From Halioglobus sp. (GTDB lineage: Bacteria > Pseudomonadota > Gammaproteobacteria > Pseudomonadales > Halieaceae), in contig JAGRIH010000045.1 of the NCBI GenBank assembly GCA_020443345.1, positions 1 to 45,436 on the forward strand: DNA of 45,436 nt, read 5' to 3'. This document shows, one piece after another, positions 23,617-34,867 of the stretch (position 1 is the first letter of the stretch; the number at the start of each line of letters is the position of its first letter). A program made the translations under genes and the position numbers. The notes beneath the pieces were generated by a model. It searched no databases. It was not told the DNA's origin and saw nothing but the letters and a program-made list of their open reading frames with translations.

Positions 23617-24254
23617 TGGAGTGGAGCCTCAGCCGCCCGCAGGATGTGATCGCCGCCGCCCCCGGCGGCGCAGGCGTGGAGGAACAGGTCCGGCGCAATG
23701 TGTTTCTCGCGCGGCTGGAGGACCTCATCGCCTGGGGCCGGGCCCACTCGCTGTGGCCGTTCAACTTCGGGCTGTCGTGCTGCTACGTCGAGATGGCGAC
23801 CTCCTTCACCAGCCGGCACGACATCGCGCGCTTTGGCTCTGAGGTCATTCGCGCTACGCCCCGCCAGGCCGACCTGATGGTGATCTCCGGTACCGTGTTT
23901 CGCAAGATGGCGCCGGTGGTGCAGCACCTCTACGACCAGCTGCTGGAACCGCGCTGGATCATCTCCATGGGCTCCTGCGCCAACTCCGGAGGCATGTACG
24001 ACATTTACAGCGTGGTGCAGGGCGTGGACAAGTTTATACCCGTGGATGTCTACGTGCCGGGCTGTCCACCGCGGCCGGAGGCGCTGCTGCAGGGCCTTAT
24101 CATGCTGCAGGACGCCATCGAACAGGAGCGGCGCCCGCTGAGCTGGGTGGTCGGCGACCAGCGCGTGACCAAAGCGCGACTGCCCGCGCAGCGCGACCTG
24201 CTGCAGGAAGCGCGCAACCGGGCGACCCGACTGCGGGACCCCGATAGCGTGTAA
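23616..24254 (+). CDS. nuoB: NADH-quinone oxidoreductase subunit B
   Basis: Peripheral-arm subunit that holds cluster N2, the last Fe-S cluster before quinone. The 212-residue product shows the tandem cysteines [12 protein letters not shown] and the other ligands GSCANSGG and [11 protein letters not shown]. The loop [20 protein letters not shown] is the conserved quinone-pocket wall. The C-terminal 40 residues after RPEALLQGL are variable and charged. A GGAGGAG ribosome site inside the end of nuoA precedes the ATG. The gap to nuoCD contains a hairpin. Confidence 0.97.
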   Translation: MEWSLSRPQDVIAAAPGGAGVEEQVRRNVFLARLEDLIAWGRAHSLWPFNFGLSCCYVEMATSFTSRHDIARFGSEVIRATPRQADLMVISGTVFRKMAPVVQHLYDQLLEPRWIISMGSCANSGGMYDIYSVVQGVDKFIPVDVYVPGCPPRPEALLQGLIMLQDAIEQERRPLSWVVGDQRVTKARLPAQRDLLQEARNRATRLRDPDSV

Positions 24255-24264
24255 CACATCAACA

Positions 24265-24297
24265 CCGGTCGCGGCGCAACGGCAACTGTGCGACCGG
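24265..24297 (+). other. hairpin in the nuoB-nuoCD gap
   Basis: An 8-bp perfect stem, CCGGTCGC (24265-24272) with GCGACCGG (24290-24297), encloses 17 bases and ends just before the nuoCD ribosome site. There is no T-run, so it is not a typical terminator. An mRNA processing or stability element is possible. Confidence 0.4.
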
Positions 24298-24314
24298 CCG
24301 TCAGGAACATGCGG

Positions 24315-26063
24315 ATGCTGCATGCGCAGGTGACAGGAACCAGCGAGGCCGTGGACGATCTGTTCGCCCGCTTCGGCGCCGCTGCGCTCGCGCGGCAGGC
24401 CACCGCGGATGACACGCCCACGCTGTGGGTGGCGCCAGAGCAGCTGCTGGAGGTGCTGGCACACCTCAAACCGCGCTTTCCGATGCTGCTGGACCTGTTC
24501 GGCATCGACGAGCGCCACCGCCAGCACAAGCCGACCGCCGCCGGCGACTTTACCGTGGTCTACCACCTGCTCAACCTGGCTCACCCGGACGAAATCCGGG
24601 TCAAGGTGGCAGTGGCCGATGGCGGCAGCGGCGTGCCCTCCGCCGCGGGCATCTGGCCCAACGCCAACTGGTACGAGCGCGAGACCTGGGACATGTTCGG
24701 TATCGAGTTCAGCGGGCATCCCAATCTGCGCCGCATCCTGCTGCCGCCGACCTGGGAGGGGCACCCGCTGCGCAAGGAACACCCAGCGCGCGCCACCGAG
24801 ATGCCGCCCTTTAGTCTCGACGACGACAAACAGGCTATGGAACAGGAGGCATTGCGCTTCGTGCCCGAGCAGTGGGGCATGGCGCGCGCCACGGACGATG
24901 CCCAGTTCATGTTTCTCAACCTGGGTCCCAACCACCCCTCGGTGCACGGCGTGTTTCGCATCGCGCTACAGCTCGATGGTGAGGTGATCGTGGATGCGGT
25001 CCCGGATATCGGCTATCACCATCGCGGCGCGGAGAAAATGGCCGAGCGCCAGAGCTGGCATTCGTTCATCCCCTACACCGACCGCATCGACTACCTGGCC
25101 GGGGTGATGAACAACCACGCCTACGTGCTGGCGGTGGAAAAACTGGCGGGCATCGAGGTGCCCGAGCGCGCCAGGGTCATCCGCATCATGCTGGCCGAGC
25201 TGTTTCGCATCTGCAGCCACCTGGTGTTTTACGGCACCTTCGCCCAGGACGTGGGCCAGATGTCCCCGGTGTTCTACATGTTTGCCGACCGCGAGCGCCT
25301 GTTCGGCATTATCGAGGCCATCACCGGCGGGCGCATGCACCCGGCCTGGTTCCGCATCGGCGGGGTGGCGCAGGATCTGCCCAGGGGCTGGCAGCGCCTG
25401 GTGCGCGAGTTTATCGATTTCCTGCCCGCGCGCCTGGACCACTACCAGGCGATGGCCATGGACAACAGCATACTCAAGCAGCGCACCGTCGGCATCGGCA
25501 GCTACAGCGTGGCCGAGGCGCTGGAGTGGGGCATTACCGGTCCCGCCCTGCGCGCCGCCGGCATGGACTTCGATCTGCGCCGCGATCGGCCCTACGGCGG
25601 CTACGAGCAGTTCGAGTTCGAGGTGCCCGTAGGCCACCGGGGCGACGCCTACGACCGCGCCGCGGTGCGGGTGGAGGAAATCCGCCAGAGCCTGCGCATC
25701 GTGCGCCAGTGCCTGGATAACATGCCGGAGGGGCCCTACAAGAGCGAACACCACCTGACCACACCGCCGCCCAAGGAGCGCACCCTACAGGACATCGAGA
25801 CGCTCATCCACCACTTCCTGCACGTCAGTTGGGGGCCGGTCATCCCGGCGGGCGAGGCGTCTTTCCCGATCGAGGCCACCAAGGGCATCAACAACTACCA
25901 CCTGGTCAGCGACGGCGGCACCACCTCTTACCGCACGCGCATCCGCACGCCGTCGTTCCCCGCCCTGCAGCAGATACCGCTGATCAGCCGTGGCCTGATG
26001 ATCGCAGATCTGATCGCGATCATCGCCAGCATCGATTTTGTCATGGCGGATGTGGACCGGTGA
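24315..26063 (+). CDS. nuoCD: NADH-quinone oxidoreductase fused subunit C/D
   Basis: The 582-residue product joins NuoC (about 1-180, containing [34 protein letters not shown] and [20 protein letters not shown]) to NuoD (about 195-582). NuoD shows [16 protein letters not shown], the His-rich GYHHRGAEK, and [14 protein letters not shown]. It ends in [11 protein letters not shown], the normal NuoD end that reaches the quinone site. Fusion of C and D is typical of gammaproteobacteria. I take ATG 24315, which lies 8 bases after AGGA. ATG 24309, two codons earlier, is nearly equal. The nuoE start follows after 4 bases. Confidence 0.97.
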   Translation: MLHAQVTGTSEAVDDLFARFGAAALARQATADDTPTLWVAPEQLLEVLAHLKPRFPMLLDLFGIDERHRQHKPTAAGDFTVVYHLLNLAHPDEIRVKVAVADGGSGVPSAAGIWPNANWYERETWDMFGIEFSGHPNLRRILLPPTWEGHPLRKEHPARATEMPPFSLDDDKQAMEQEALRFVPEQWGMARATDDAQFMFLNLGPNHPSVHGVFRIALQLDGEVIVDAVPDIGYHHRGAEKMAERQSWHSFIPYTDRIDYLAGVMNNHAYVLAVEKLAGIEVPERARVIRIMLAELFRICSHLVFYGTFAQDVGQMSPVFYMFADRERLFGIIEAITGGRMHPAWFRIGGVAQDLPRGWQRLVREFIDFLPARLDHYQAMAMDNSILKQRTVGIGSYSVAEALEWGITGPALRAAGMDFDLRRDRPYGGYEQFEFEVPVGHRGDAYDRAAVRVEEIRQSLRIVRQCLDNMPEGPYKSEHHLTTPPPKERTLQDIETLIHHFLHVSWGPVIPAGEASFPIEATKGINNYHLVSDGGTTSYRTRIRTPSFPALQQIPLISRGLMIADLIAIIASIDFVMADVDR

Positions 26064-26067
26064 CTGC

Positions 26068-26562
26068 GTGAGCGATCTCATCCCCACACTCAGCGAACAG
26101 GAACTGGCCGCTATCGACGCCGAGATCGCCCACCTGCCCTACCGCGCGGCGGCCGCCATCGACGCTCTGAAGATCGTCCAGGCGCATCGCGGCTGGGTGT
26201 CCGACGACAGCCTGCGCGCCATCGCCAGCCACCTGCGCATGTCGGCGGACGAGCTGGACGGCATCGCCACGTTTTACAACCTGGTCTACCGCCGCCCGGT
26301 GGGCGAGCAGGTGATTCTGCTGTGCAACAGCATCAGCTGCTGGATCAAGGGCTGCGACAAACTGCAACAAACTATCGGCGAGCGGTTGGGTGTGGGCTTT
26401 GGCGAAACCACCGCCGACCGGCGCTTCACCCTGCTGCCGGTCCCCTGTCTGGGGGCCTGCGACAAGGCGCCGGTGATGCTGGTGGGCGAGGAACTGCACG
26501 AAAACGTGTCCGGGGAACTGCTGCAGCAACTGTTTGGCGCGCCCGCGCAGGAGGGGTCGTGA
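26068..26562 (+). CDS. nuoE: NADH-quinone oxidoreductase subunit E
   Basis: Thioredoxin-like subunit of the NADH-oxidising module, holding the [2Fe-2S] cluster N1a. The 164-residue product has the four ligands as C-x4-C (CNSISC) and C-x3-C (PCLGACDKAPVM), together with the N-terminal helical domain ALKIVQAHRGWVSDDSLRAI. I use GTG 26068 because the in-frame ATGs upstream lie inside nuoCD. nuoF overlaps by 4 bases (GTGA). Confidence 0.95.
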   Translation: MSDLIPTLSEQELAAIDAEIAHLPYRAAAAIDALKIVQAHRGWVSDDSLRAIASHLRMSADELDGIATFYNLVYRRPVGEQVILLCNSISCWIKGCDKLQQTIGERLGVGFGETTADRRFTLLPVPCLGACDKAPVMLVGEELHENVSGELLQQLFGAPAQEGS

Positions 26563-27872
26563 ACAGCGCCACTGCCGATCTGGACAGACCGCTCACGCGC
26601 AACGTGCGCCCGGATCGCGCGCCGACGGATATGGCGGCCTACGAAGCCAACGGCGGCTACCGCGGCCTGCGCCGTGCGATCGGCGAACTGTCGCCGGCCG
26701 ACTGCCTGCAGATCATCGAGGACTCGAAGCTGCGCGGGCGCGGCGGCGCCGGCTTCCCCACCGGCATGAAGTGGAGCTTCGTGCCCATGCAGGACGTGTC
26801 GCCGGGACCCAAGTACCTGATCTGCAATGCCGACGAGATGGAACCGGGGACCTTCAAGGATCGCCTGCTGCTGGAGTGCGACCCGCACCAGCTGCTCGAG
26901 GGTATGATCTGTGCCGCCTACACTATCCAGGCCGACATCGCGTACATTTTTATCCGGGCGGAGTACCACAGGGCCGCGCGCCTGCTGCGCGAGGCGATCG
27001 CCGCCTGCCGCGACAAGGGCTACCTGGGCAATGACATCCTCGGCTCCGGTTACTCGTTGAGCATCCACGTGCACGCCAGCGCCGGCCGCTATATCTGTGG
27101 CGAGGAGACCGCGCTGATCAATGCGCTGGAGGGCAAGCGCGCGATTCCGCGGGCCAAGCCGCCGTTTCCCCAGGTGAGCGGACTGTGGGGGCGACCCACC
27201 ATCGTGAACAACGTGGAAACCCTGTGCAACGTGCACCACATCATCGAGCGCGGCGCCGACTGGTTTCGGTCCCTGGGACGCACCGCCGATGCCGGCACCA
27301 AGCTGTACGGGGTCAGCGGCCGGGTAAAGAATCCCGGTTGCTGGGAGCTGCCCATCGGCACCCCCGTGCGCGAGATCATCGAGGACTGCGCCGGGGGCAT
27401 GGAGCGCGGCTACCGGCTGCGCGGCTTCCTGCCCGGCGGCGGCTCCACGGATTTTCTCACCCCCGAGCACCTCGATCTGGCCATGGATTACGACACCATC
27501 GGCAAAGCCGGCAGCCGCATGGGCACCGGCACCATGATCATCCTGGACGACAAAACCTGCCCGGTGGCTTTTGTCGGCAACCTCATGGCTTTTTTTGCGC
27601 AGGAGTCCTGCGGCTTCTGCACGCCCTGCCGCAACGGCCTGCCCTGGTCGTCCCAGGTGCTGCAAGACATTGAGCACGGGCGCGGCCAGCCGGTGGATAT
27701 GGACACCCTCGAGCGCCAGGTGGAATTCAGCGGCACCATCGGCAACACCCACTGCGCCCTGGCGCCGGGCGCCATGGAGCCGCTGGCCAGCGCCCTGAAG
27801 TACTTTCGCGAGGACTTCCAGCGGCACATCGACGAGCGCAGGTGTCCCTGGTGCGACGGGGGGCGCGGTTAA
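26559..27872 (+). CDS. nuoF: NADH-quinone oxidoreductase subunit F
   Basis: Carries the NADH site, FMN and the [4Fe-4S] cluster N3. The 437-residue product shows the Gly-rich NADH loop GRGGAGFPTGMKWSF and the FMN-binding CNADEMEPGTFKDR. The stretch CGEETALINALEGKRAIPR follows. Cluster ligands are in ESCGFCTPCRNGLPW and the later HCALAPGA. The start is GTG 26559, overlapping the nuoE stop and preceded by GAGGGG. nuoG begins on the base after its stop codon. Confidence 0.97.
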   Translation: MNSATADLDRPLTRNVRPDRAPTDMAAYEANGGYRGLRRAIGELSPADCLQIIEDSKLRGRGGAGFPTGMKWSFVPMQDVSPGPKYLICNADEMEPGTFKDRLLLECDPHQLLEGMICAAYTIQADIAYIFIRAEYHRAARLLREAIAACRDKGYLGNDILGSGYSLSIHVHASAGRYICGEETALINALEGKRAIPRAKPPFPQVSGLWGRPTIVNNVETLCNVHHIIERGADWFRSLGRTADAGTKLYGVSGRVKNPGCWELPIGTPVREIIEDCAGGMERGYRLRGFLPGGGSTDFLTPEHLDLAMDYDTIGKAGSRMGTGTMIILDDKTCPVAFVGNLMAFFAQESCGFCTPCRNGLPWSSQVLQDIEHGRGQPVDMDTLERQVEFSGTIGNTHCALAPGAMEPLASALKYFREDFQRHIDERRCPWCDGGRG

Positions 27873-30626
27873 GTGCCGGTCATCCATATCGACGGACGGG
27901 CCTTTGCCGTCGAGGCGGGCGGCAATCTGCTGGAAACCTGCCTGTCCCTGGGCATGGACCTGCCCTATTTCTGCTGGCATCCGGCCATGGGTTCGATCGG
28001 CGCCTGCCGTCAGTGCGCCGTGGTACAGTTCCGGGATGAGAACGACGAGCACGGCCGTATGGTGATGAGCTGTATGACCCCGGTTACCGACGGCGCGCGC
28101 TTTTCGCTCAGCGGCGAGCGGGCCGCGCGCTTTCGCAAAACCGTCGTGGAAGGCCTGATGCTCAACCACCCGCACGACTGCCCGGTCTGCGCCGAGGGCG
28201 GCGAGTGCCACCTGCAGGACATGACGGTGATGACCGGCCATCGCGACCGCGTCTACCGGGGCCTGAAAAACACCCATCGCAACCAGTACCTGGGGCCGCT
28301 CGTACACCACGAGATGAACCGCTGTATCACCTGTTATCGCTGCACCCGCTTCTACGTGGACTACGCCGGTGGCACCGATCTGGCGGCACAGGCCAGCCAC
28401 GACCACGTCTATTTTGGCCGGCAGACAGACGGCGTGCTGCAAAGCGAGTTTGCCGGCAACCTGGTGGAAGTGTGCCCCACCGGCGTGTTTACCGACAGAA
28501 CGCTGGTGTACGACTACACGCGCAAGTGGGATCTGCAATCCGCGCCGTCGGTGTGCGCCGGCTGCGCGGTGGGCTGCAACACCATCCCCGGGGAGCGCTA
28601 CGGCCGGCTCAAGCGCGTGCACAACCGCTTCAACGCTGCCGTAAACGGGTATTTCCTGTGCGATCGCGGGCGCTACGGCGCCGGCTTCGTGAACAGCGAG
28701 CGGCGCCTGCTGTACCCCGGCCTGCGCAACGCCGAGGGGCGCTACGATGCGCTCGACCACCGCGCGGCATTGCAGCACCTGCAGCGCGCCTGCAGCGGCG
28801 CCAGGCTGGCCGGCATCGGTTCGCCGCGCGCCTCGGTGGAGGCTAATTTCCTGCTGCGCGAGCTGGTCGGCGCGGACCACTTTGCACCGGGATTCTCCAC
28901 CCGGCAGCAGGCCCTGGTAGAACTCGCCCTGCGCCTGCGGCGGGACAGCCGCGCCGCGCTGCCGGATATACGGGGGATCGAGTCCGCCGATGCCGTGCTG
29001 GTGCTGGGCGAGGATGTCACCAATACCGCCCCGCGCATCGCACTGGCGCTGCGCCAGAGTGTGCGCAACGAGGCCTTTGCCCTGGCCGCCGAGCTGCAAC
29101 TGCAGCCCTGGCAGGACGAGGCAGTGCGCACCCTGGCCCAGGACCGGCGCAGCCCGCTGTACATCGCCGCGGTGGGCGACACGCCGCTGGATGACGTGGC
29201 AGCCGCACGGGTGAGCCTGGCGCCGGATGATATCGCCCGCCTGGGCCTGGCAGTGGCGGCTTCGGTTGCCGGCGCGCCCGCGGCGCACGAGGGCGAGCGG
29301 ACACCGGCGCTGGCGGCGCAGATTGCCGCGGCGCTGACCGCGGCGCAGCGGCCGCTGGTCGTATCGGGCACCGGCAGCGGCAGCGGCGCCGTGATGGAGG
29401 CGGCCGCACAGGTGAGCGAGGCGCTGTGCGCCGCGGGCAAAGCGGCCATGCTCTGCCTGGCGCTACCCGAAGCCAACGCCATGGGACAGGCACTGCTGTG
29501 CGGCCCCGGCGCACTGGATCTGGCGGGGCTGACGGCACGCGCCGCCAGCGGCGATATCGACACTCTCATCGTACTGGAAAACGACCTGTACCGCCGCGGC
29601 CCCCGGGCAGAAATCGAAGGGCTGCTGGCAGCCTGCCGGCACGTCATCGTGCTGGACGGCATGGACAACGCCACCACCTCCGCCGCCACGCTGGCGCTGC
29701 CGGCGGCGAGCCATATTGAAAGCGAGGGCACCCTGGTGAGCCTGGAGGGCCGCGCCCAGCGCCACTACCCGGTATTCCAGCCGCCGGCCGAGCGCTACCC
29801 CGGCTGGATGTGGCTGCTGGCCTGCATGAAAGAGCTGGAGCGGACGGAGGTGCGCGAGCTGCAGCACTTTGACGATATTATCCGCGCCTGCGCGGCGCGC
29901 ATTCCCGCCCTGGCCGGTATTACCGCTGCGGCACCGGATCACCACTACCGCAACGCCGGGGTGCGGGTGCCGCGCCAGCCGCATCGCTACAGCGGCCGCA
30001 CCGCGATGCACGCCGACCTCTCGGTGCACGAACCGCAACAGCCGGTGGACGAGGAATCGCCGCTGGCCTTTTCCATGGAGGGACTCAACCGCGACCAGCC
30101 CGGGGCCCTGCTGCCCTTCGTGTGGACGCCCGGCTGGAACTCCAACCAGGGCGTGTTCAAGTTCGAGACCGCCGTCGGCGGCCCACTGCGCGGCGGCACG
30201 GCGGGCGCGCGCCTGTTCGAGCCCGGCGCGGGGGTCACTGCAACCGCCGCTTTCGCCCCGTTTGCAGCGCAACCCGGCACCTGGCAGCTGGTGCCGCGCC
30301 AGCGTATTTTTGGCAGCGACGAACTCAGCGCGCTGAGCCCCGGCATCTGCGAACTGGTGCAGCCGGGCTACCTGGAACTGTGCGCCGCGGACGCGGCGTC
30401 GCTGGGCGTCGGCAGCGGCGACGGTGTGACAGTAGGGGATGATCTGGCCACCCTGGAAGTGCGGGTGAACGACACCCTGGTGCCCGGCTGCGCCGGCTAC
30501 GCCGAAGGGCACGCCGGCACCGCCAACCTCGCGCCGCTGGCGCGGGTGAGCCTGCGCCGGGCACCGCAGTGGCAGCGCCACTCGGCGCAGCTTATCGGCA
30601 GCGACGGGGGCGGCGGGCATGTCTGA
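27873..30626 (+). CDS. nuoG: NADH-quinone oxidoreductase subunit G
   Basis: The largest peripheral-arm subunit, passing electrons through several Fe-S clusters. The 917-residue product matches E. coli length. N1b ligands are in CWHPAMGSIGACRQC. N5 has the His/Cys set HPHDCPVCAEGGEC. N4 has CITCYRCTRF and CPTGVF. The extra N7 cluster set CAGCAVGC with a distant YFLCDRG is also present, as in E. coli and Thermus. The remaining 650 residues are the molybdopterin-oxidoreductase-like scaffold without cofactor. The start is GTG 27873, directly after the nuoF stop. It overlaps nuoH by 8 bases. Confidence 0.96.
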   Translation: MPVIHIDGRAFAVEAGGNLLETCLSLGMDLPYFCWHPAMGSIGACRQCAVVQFRDENDEHGRMVMSCMTPVTDGARFSLSGERAARFRKTVVEGLMLNHPHDCPVCAEGGECHLQDMTVMTGHRDRVYRGLKNTHRNQYLGPLVHHEMNRCITCYRCTRFYVDYAGGTDLAAQASHDHVYFGRQTDGVLQSEFAGNLVEVCPTGVFTDRTLVYDYTRKWDLQSAPSVCAGCAVGCNTIPGERYGRLKRVHNRFNAAVNGYFLCDRGRYGAGFVNSERRLLYPGLRNAEGRYDALDHRAALQHLQRACSGARLAGIGSPRASVEANFLLRELVGADHFAPGFSTRQQALVELALRLRRDSRAALPDIRGIESADAVLVLGEDVTNTAPRIALALRQSVRNEAFALAAELQLQPWQDEAVRTLAQDRRSPLYIAAVGDTPLDDVAAARVSLAPDDIARLGLAVAASVAGAPAAHEGERTPALAAQIAAALTAAQRPLVVSGTGSGSGAVMEAAAQVSEALCAAGKAAMLCLALPEANAMGQALLCGPGALDLAGLTARAASGDIDTLIVLENDLYRRGPRAEIEGLLAACRHVIVLDGMDNATTSAATLALPAASHIESEGTLVSLEGRAQRHYPVFQPPAERYPGWMWLLACMKELERTEVRELQHFDDIIRACAARIPALAGITAAAPDHHYRNAGVRVPRQPHRYSGRTAMHADLSVHEPQQPVDEESPLAFSMEGLNRDQPGALLPFVWTPGWNSNQGVFKFETAVGGPLRGGTAGARLFEPGAGVTATAAFAPFAAQPGTWQLVPRQRIFGSDELSALSPGICELVQPGYLELCAADAASLGVGSGDGVTVGDDLATLEVRVNDTLVPGCAGYAEGHAGTANLAPLARVSLRRAPQWQRHSAQLIGSDGGGGHV

Positions 30627-31584
30627 GCTGGGCACCGTCACCTTCGGCCTGCTGCTGATCGCCGCCGCGGTGGGCGGGGCCGCCGTGCTGACCTGGTTCG
30701 AACGGCGTCTGCTCGGCATCTGGCAGGACCGCTACGGCCCCGACCGGCTGGGGCCGCTGGGCATTGGCCAGGTCGTCGCCGATATGCTCAAGCTGCTGAC
30801 CAAGGACGACTGGGTGCCGCCCTTCTCGGATCGTTTCGTGTTCGTTTTTGCACCCACCGCCATCGTGGTCGCCATGCTGCTGGGTTTTGCCGTGGTGCCC
30901 TTTGCTCCGCAGCTCTACGTGCTGGACATCAATATCGGCCTGCTGTTCTTCCTCGGCATGACCTCATTGGCGGTGTACAGCGTGCTGCTGGGCGGGCTGG
31001 CCTCGAACAACAAGTACGCACTGCTAGGCGGGCTGCGCAGCGCGGCGCAGATGGTCAGCTACGAGGTGTTCATGGGCCTGTCGCTGATGGGCGTGGTAAT
31101 GCTCACCGGCAGCTTCAGCCTGCGTGCCATCGTCGAGGCGCAGCGCGACCTGTGGTACTGTGTGCCGCAGGTGCTGGGGCTGTTCACTTTTCTCATTGCG
31201 GGTATCGCCGAGAGCCACCGGCTGCCCTTCGATTTGCCGGAGGCGGAGCACGAACTCACCGCCGGTTTCCACACCGAGTACGGCGGCATGAAGTTCGCCA
31301 TGTTCATGTTGGGCGAGTACCTGGGCCTGATTCTGATTTCCTGCATGATCACCACGCTGTTTTTCGGTGGCTGGCTGGGGCCGTGGCTGCCCCCGCTGCT
31401 GTGGTTCTGCCTCAAGACCTTCGCGCTGATCTGTTTCTTCGTGCTGCTGCGCGGCGCCATACCCAGGCCGCGCTATGACCAGCTCATGACACTGGGCTGG
31501 AAGTACATGCTGCCGCTGACCCTGCTCAACCTGGTGCTGACCGGCGCACTGGCCCTGTTGCTGGAGGGCCAGCGCCATGTTTAG
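30619..31584 (+). CDS. nuoH: NADH-quinone oxidoreductase subunit H
   Basis: Membrane subunit forming the quinone tunnel at the junction of both arms. The 321-residue product has eight likely membrane helices. The family loops are clear: [19 protein letters not shown] and the acidic quinone-chamber segment [20 protein letters not shown], followed by [18 protein letters not shown]. The C-terminal [20 protein letters not shown] is also standard. It overlaps nuoG and nuoI by 8 bases each. Confidence 0.97.
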   Translation: MSELGTVTFGLLLIAAAVGGAAVLTWFERRLLGIWQDRYGPDRLGPLGIGQVVADMLKLLTKDDWVPPFSDRFVFVFAPTAIVVAMLLGFAVVPFAPQLYVLDINIGLLFFLGMTSLAVYSVLLGGLASNNKYALLGGLRSAAQMVSYEVFMGLSLMGVVMLTGSFSLRAIVEAQRDLWYCVPQVLGLFTFLIAGIAESHRLPFDLPEAEHELTAGFHTEYGGMKFAMFMLGEYLGLILISCMITTLFFGGWLGPWLPPLLWFCLKTFALICFFVLLRGAIPRPRYDQLMTLGWKYMLPLTLLNLVLTGALALLLEGQRHV

Positions 31585-32104
31585 CGCCCTGCGCAGCCAG
31601 TTGCGGACGCTGTGGACCATACTCCAGCACACCTTTAGCCGCGCCGAAACCGTGCCCTACCCGGAGCAGCAGCCCTACCTGGCGCCGCGCTATCGCGGCC
31701 GCATCGTGCTCACCAACGACCCGGACGGGCAGGAGCGTTGCGTGGCCTGCAACCTCTGCGCGGTGGCCTGCCCGGTGGACTGCATTGCGCTACAGCAGGG
31801 GGTGAAGCAGGACGGGCGCTGGTACCCCGAATTTTTCCGCATCAATTTCTCACGCTGCATCCTGTGCGGCATGTGCGAGGAGGCCTGTCCCACCAACGCC
31901 ATCCAGCTCACCCCGGATTTCGAGATGTGCGAGTACGAGCGCAGCAGTATGGTCTATGAGAAGGAGCACCTGCAGATCGACGGCACCGGCAAATACCACG
32001 ACTACAGCTTTTACCGGGTCGCCGGCCTGGCCATTGCCGGCAAGGACAAGGGCGAGGCGCAAAACGAAGCGCCGCCCGTCGACGTGAAGAGCCTGCTGCC
32101 GTGA
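31577..32104 (+). CDS. nuoI: NADH-quinone oxidoreductase subunit I
   Basis: Peripheral subunit with two [4Fe-4S] clusters, N6a and N6b. The 175-residue product shows both ferredoxin motifs: [16 protein letters not shown] and [16 protein letters not shown]. An amphipathic N-terminal helix ([18 protein letters not shown]) lies on the membrane. Downstream comes an unusual 99-bp gap with tandem repeats, in contrast to the tight packing elsewhere in the operon. Confidence 0.97.
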   Translation: MFSALRSQLRTLWTILQHTFSRAETVPYPEQQPYLAPRYRGRIVLTNDPDGQERCVACNLCAVACPVDCIALQQGVKQDGRWYPEFFRINFSRCILCGMCEEACPTNAIQLTPDFEMCEYERSSMVYEKEHLQIDGTGKYHDYSFYRVAGLAIAGKDKGEAQNEAPPVDVKSLLP

Positions 32105-32127
32105 TCGCGTCCGCCGCCATGCCATTG

Positions 32128-32206
32128 GTGAAGAGCCATCAGCCATGTCTTTTGTGATTTGTGAAGAGCCCTCAGCCATGTCTTTTGTGAAGAGCCCGCA
32201 GCCATG
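32128..32206 (+). repeat. three direct repeats in the nuoI-nuoJ gap, the last containing the nuoJ start
   Basis: The unit GTGAAGAGCC-NN-CAGCCATG occurs at 32128-32147, 32161-32180 and 32187-32206. Between units stand TCTTTT-type linkers, the first lengthened by a 7-base GTGATTT insert. Units differ only at the two N positions (AT, CT, CG). The third unit ends in the ATG of nuoJ, so the nuoJ ribosome-site/start region appears to have been copied upstream twice. It is the only tandem repeat I see in the operon. Confidence 0.9.
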
Positions 32207-32210
32207 CTAG
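32145..32210 (+). CDS. possible 21-residue leader ORF coupled to nuoJ
   Basis: An ATG made by the first repeat unit opens a frame of 21 codons ([20 protein letters not shown] plus Cys). Its TAG stop (32208-32210) overlaps the first codons of nuoJ (ATG 32204) in a different frame. The layout is that of translational coupling, where a ribosome ending the leader restarts at nuoJ. The peptide itself contains the repeat twice (MSFV...). No strong ribosome site precedes it, so translation is not assured. An even shorter frame of 12 codons starts at 32119. Confidence 0.35.
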   Translation: MSFVICEEPSAMSFVKSPQPC

Positions 32211-32716
32211 AGACCCTGTTCTACGGCGCCGCGCTGATCGCCCTGACCGCCACCGCCGCCGCACTGACCCGCGCCAACGCCGCGCACGCGCTCATCTACC
32301 TGATCGTGTCACTGCTGGCGGTGGCCGTGCTGTTTTTCCTGCTCGGCGCGCCCTTCGCCGCGGCGCTGGAGATCGTCATCTACGCCGGCGCCATCATGGT
32401 GCTGTTCGTGTTCGTCATCATGATGCTCAATGTGGGGGAGTCGGGCCGTGCGCAGGAACGCGAATGGCTGCGCGCGCGCCACTGGATCGTACCGGGTATC
32501 CTCGCCGCCGCGCTGCTGCTGGAACTGCTGCTGGCGCTGCGCCACAACCCGGTCGCGACCAGCGCCATGGAAGTGGACCCCAAGCGGGTGGGGCTGGCCC
32601 TGTTCGGCCCCTACGTGCTGGCGGTGGAGATCGCCTCCCTGCTGCTGCTGGCCGCGCTGGTGGGCGCCTATCACCTGGGGCGCCATTTTATCGTGCGCCG
32701 CGAGGACCAGCGCTGA
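32204..32716 (+). CDS. nuoJ: NADH-quinone oxidoreductase subunit J
   Basis: Membrane subunit next to the E-channel. The 170-residue product has five helices. The third carries the pi-bulge motif of the family ([20 protein letters not shown]), whose Tyr and neighbours take part in coupling. The N-terminus [20 protein letters not shown] is typical. Its start codon lies inside the last of three upstream repeats. nuoK overlaps its stop by one base. Confidence 0.96.
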   Translation: MLETLFYGAALIALTATAAALTRANAAHALIYLIVSLLAVAVLFFLLGAPFAAALEIVIYAGAIMVLFVFVIMMLNVGESGRAQEREWLRARHWIVPGILAAALLLELLLALRHNPVATSAMEVDPKRVGLALFGPYVLAVEIASLLLLAALVGAYHLGRHFIVRREDQR

Positions 32717-33030
32717 TGGGCGGACTGCAGATACCGCTGGAACACGTGCTGCTGCTGGCGGCCGTCCTGTTCTGTTGCGGCCTGCTGGGCCTGATGCTGC
32801 GCCGCAACATCATCTTTATGCTGATGTCGCTGGAGGTCATGCTCAACGCGGCGGCCCTGGCTTTCGTGGCCGCGGGGGCGCGCTGGGCGCAGGCGGACGG
32901 CCAGATCATGTTCCTGCTGATCCTGTCGGTGGCGGCGGCGGAAGTGGCGGTGGGGCTCGGCCTGGTGCTGCAGATCCAGCGTCGCTTCAGGACCCTGGAC
33001 ATGGACATCGCCAACCGGTTGCGAGACTGA
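32716..33030 (+). CDS. nuoK: NADH-quinone oxidoreductase subunit K
   Basis: Small membrane subunit (104 residues, three helices) related to MrpC. The two buried Glu residues of the proton path are present: one in [16 protein letters not shown] and one in [14 protein letters not shown]. The start is the ATG overlapping the nuoJ TGA. The variable C-terminus [11 protein letters not shown] is hydrophilic. nuoL begins 2 bases after the stop. Confidence 0.96.
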   Translation: MGGLQIPLEHVLLLAAVLFCCGLLGLMLRRNIIFMLMSLEVMLNAAALAFVAAGARWAQADGQIMFLLILSVAAAEVAVGLGLVLQIQRRFRTLDMDIANRLRD

Positions 33031-33031
33031 T

Positions 33032-34863
<1,832 letters not shown>

Positions 34864-34867
<4 letters not shown>

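Noticed and set aside
26286-29288. 1000-residue open frame on the minus strand across nuoF and nuoG
   Set aside because: It is antisense to two certain complex I genes. Its composition (Gln/His/Ala/Gly/Val-rich, no domains) is the usual shadow of GC-rich coding DNA.
32128-32206. Repeats considered as a small CRISPR array
   Set aside because: Units are direct, of about 20 bases, with 6-13-base near-identical linkers and no unique spacers. They are copies of the nuoJ start region.
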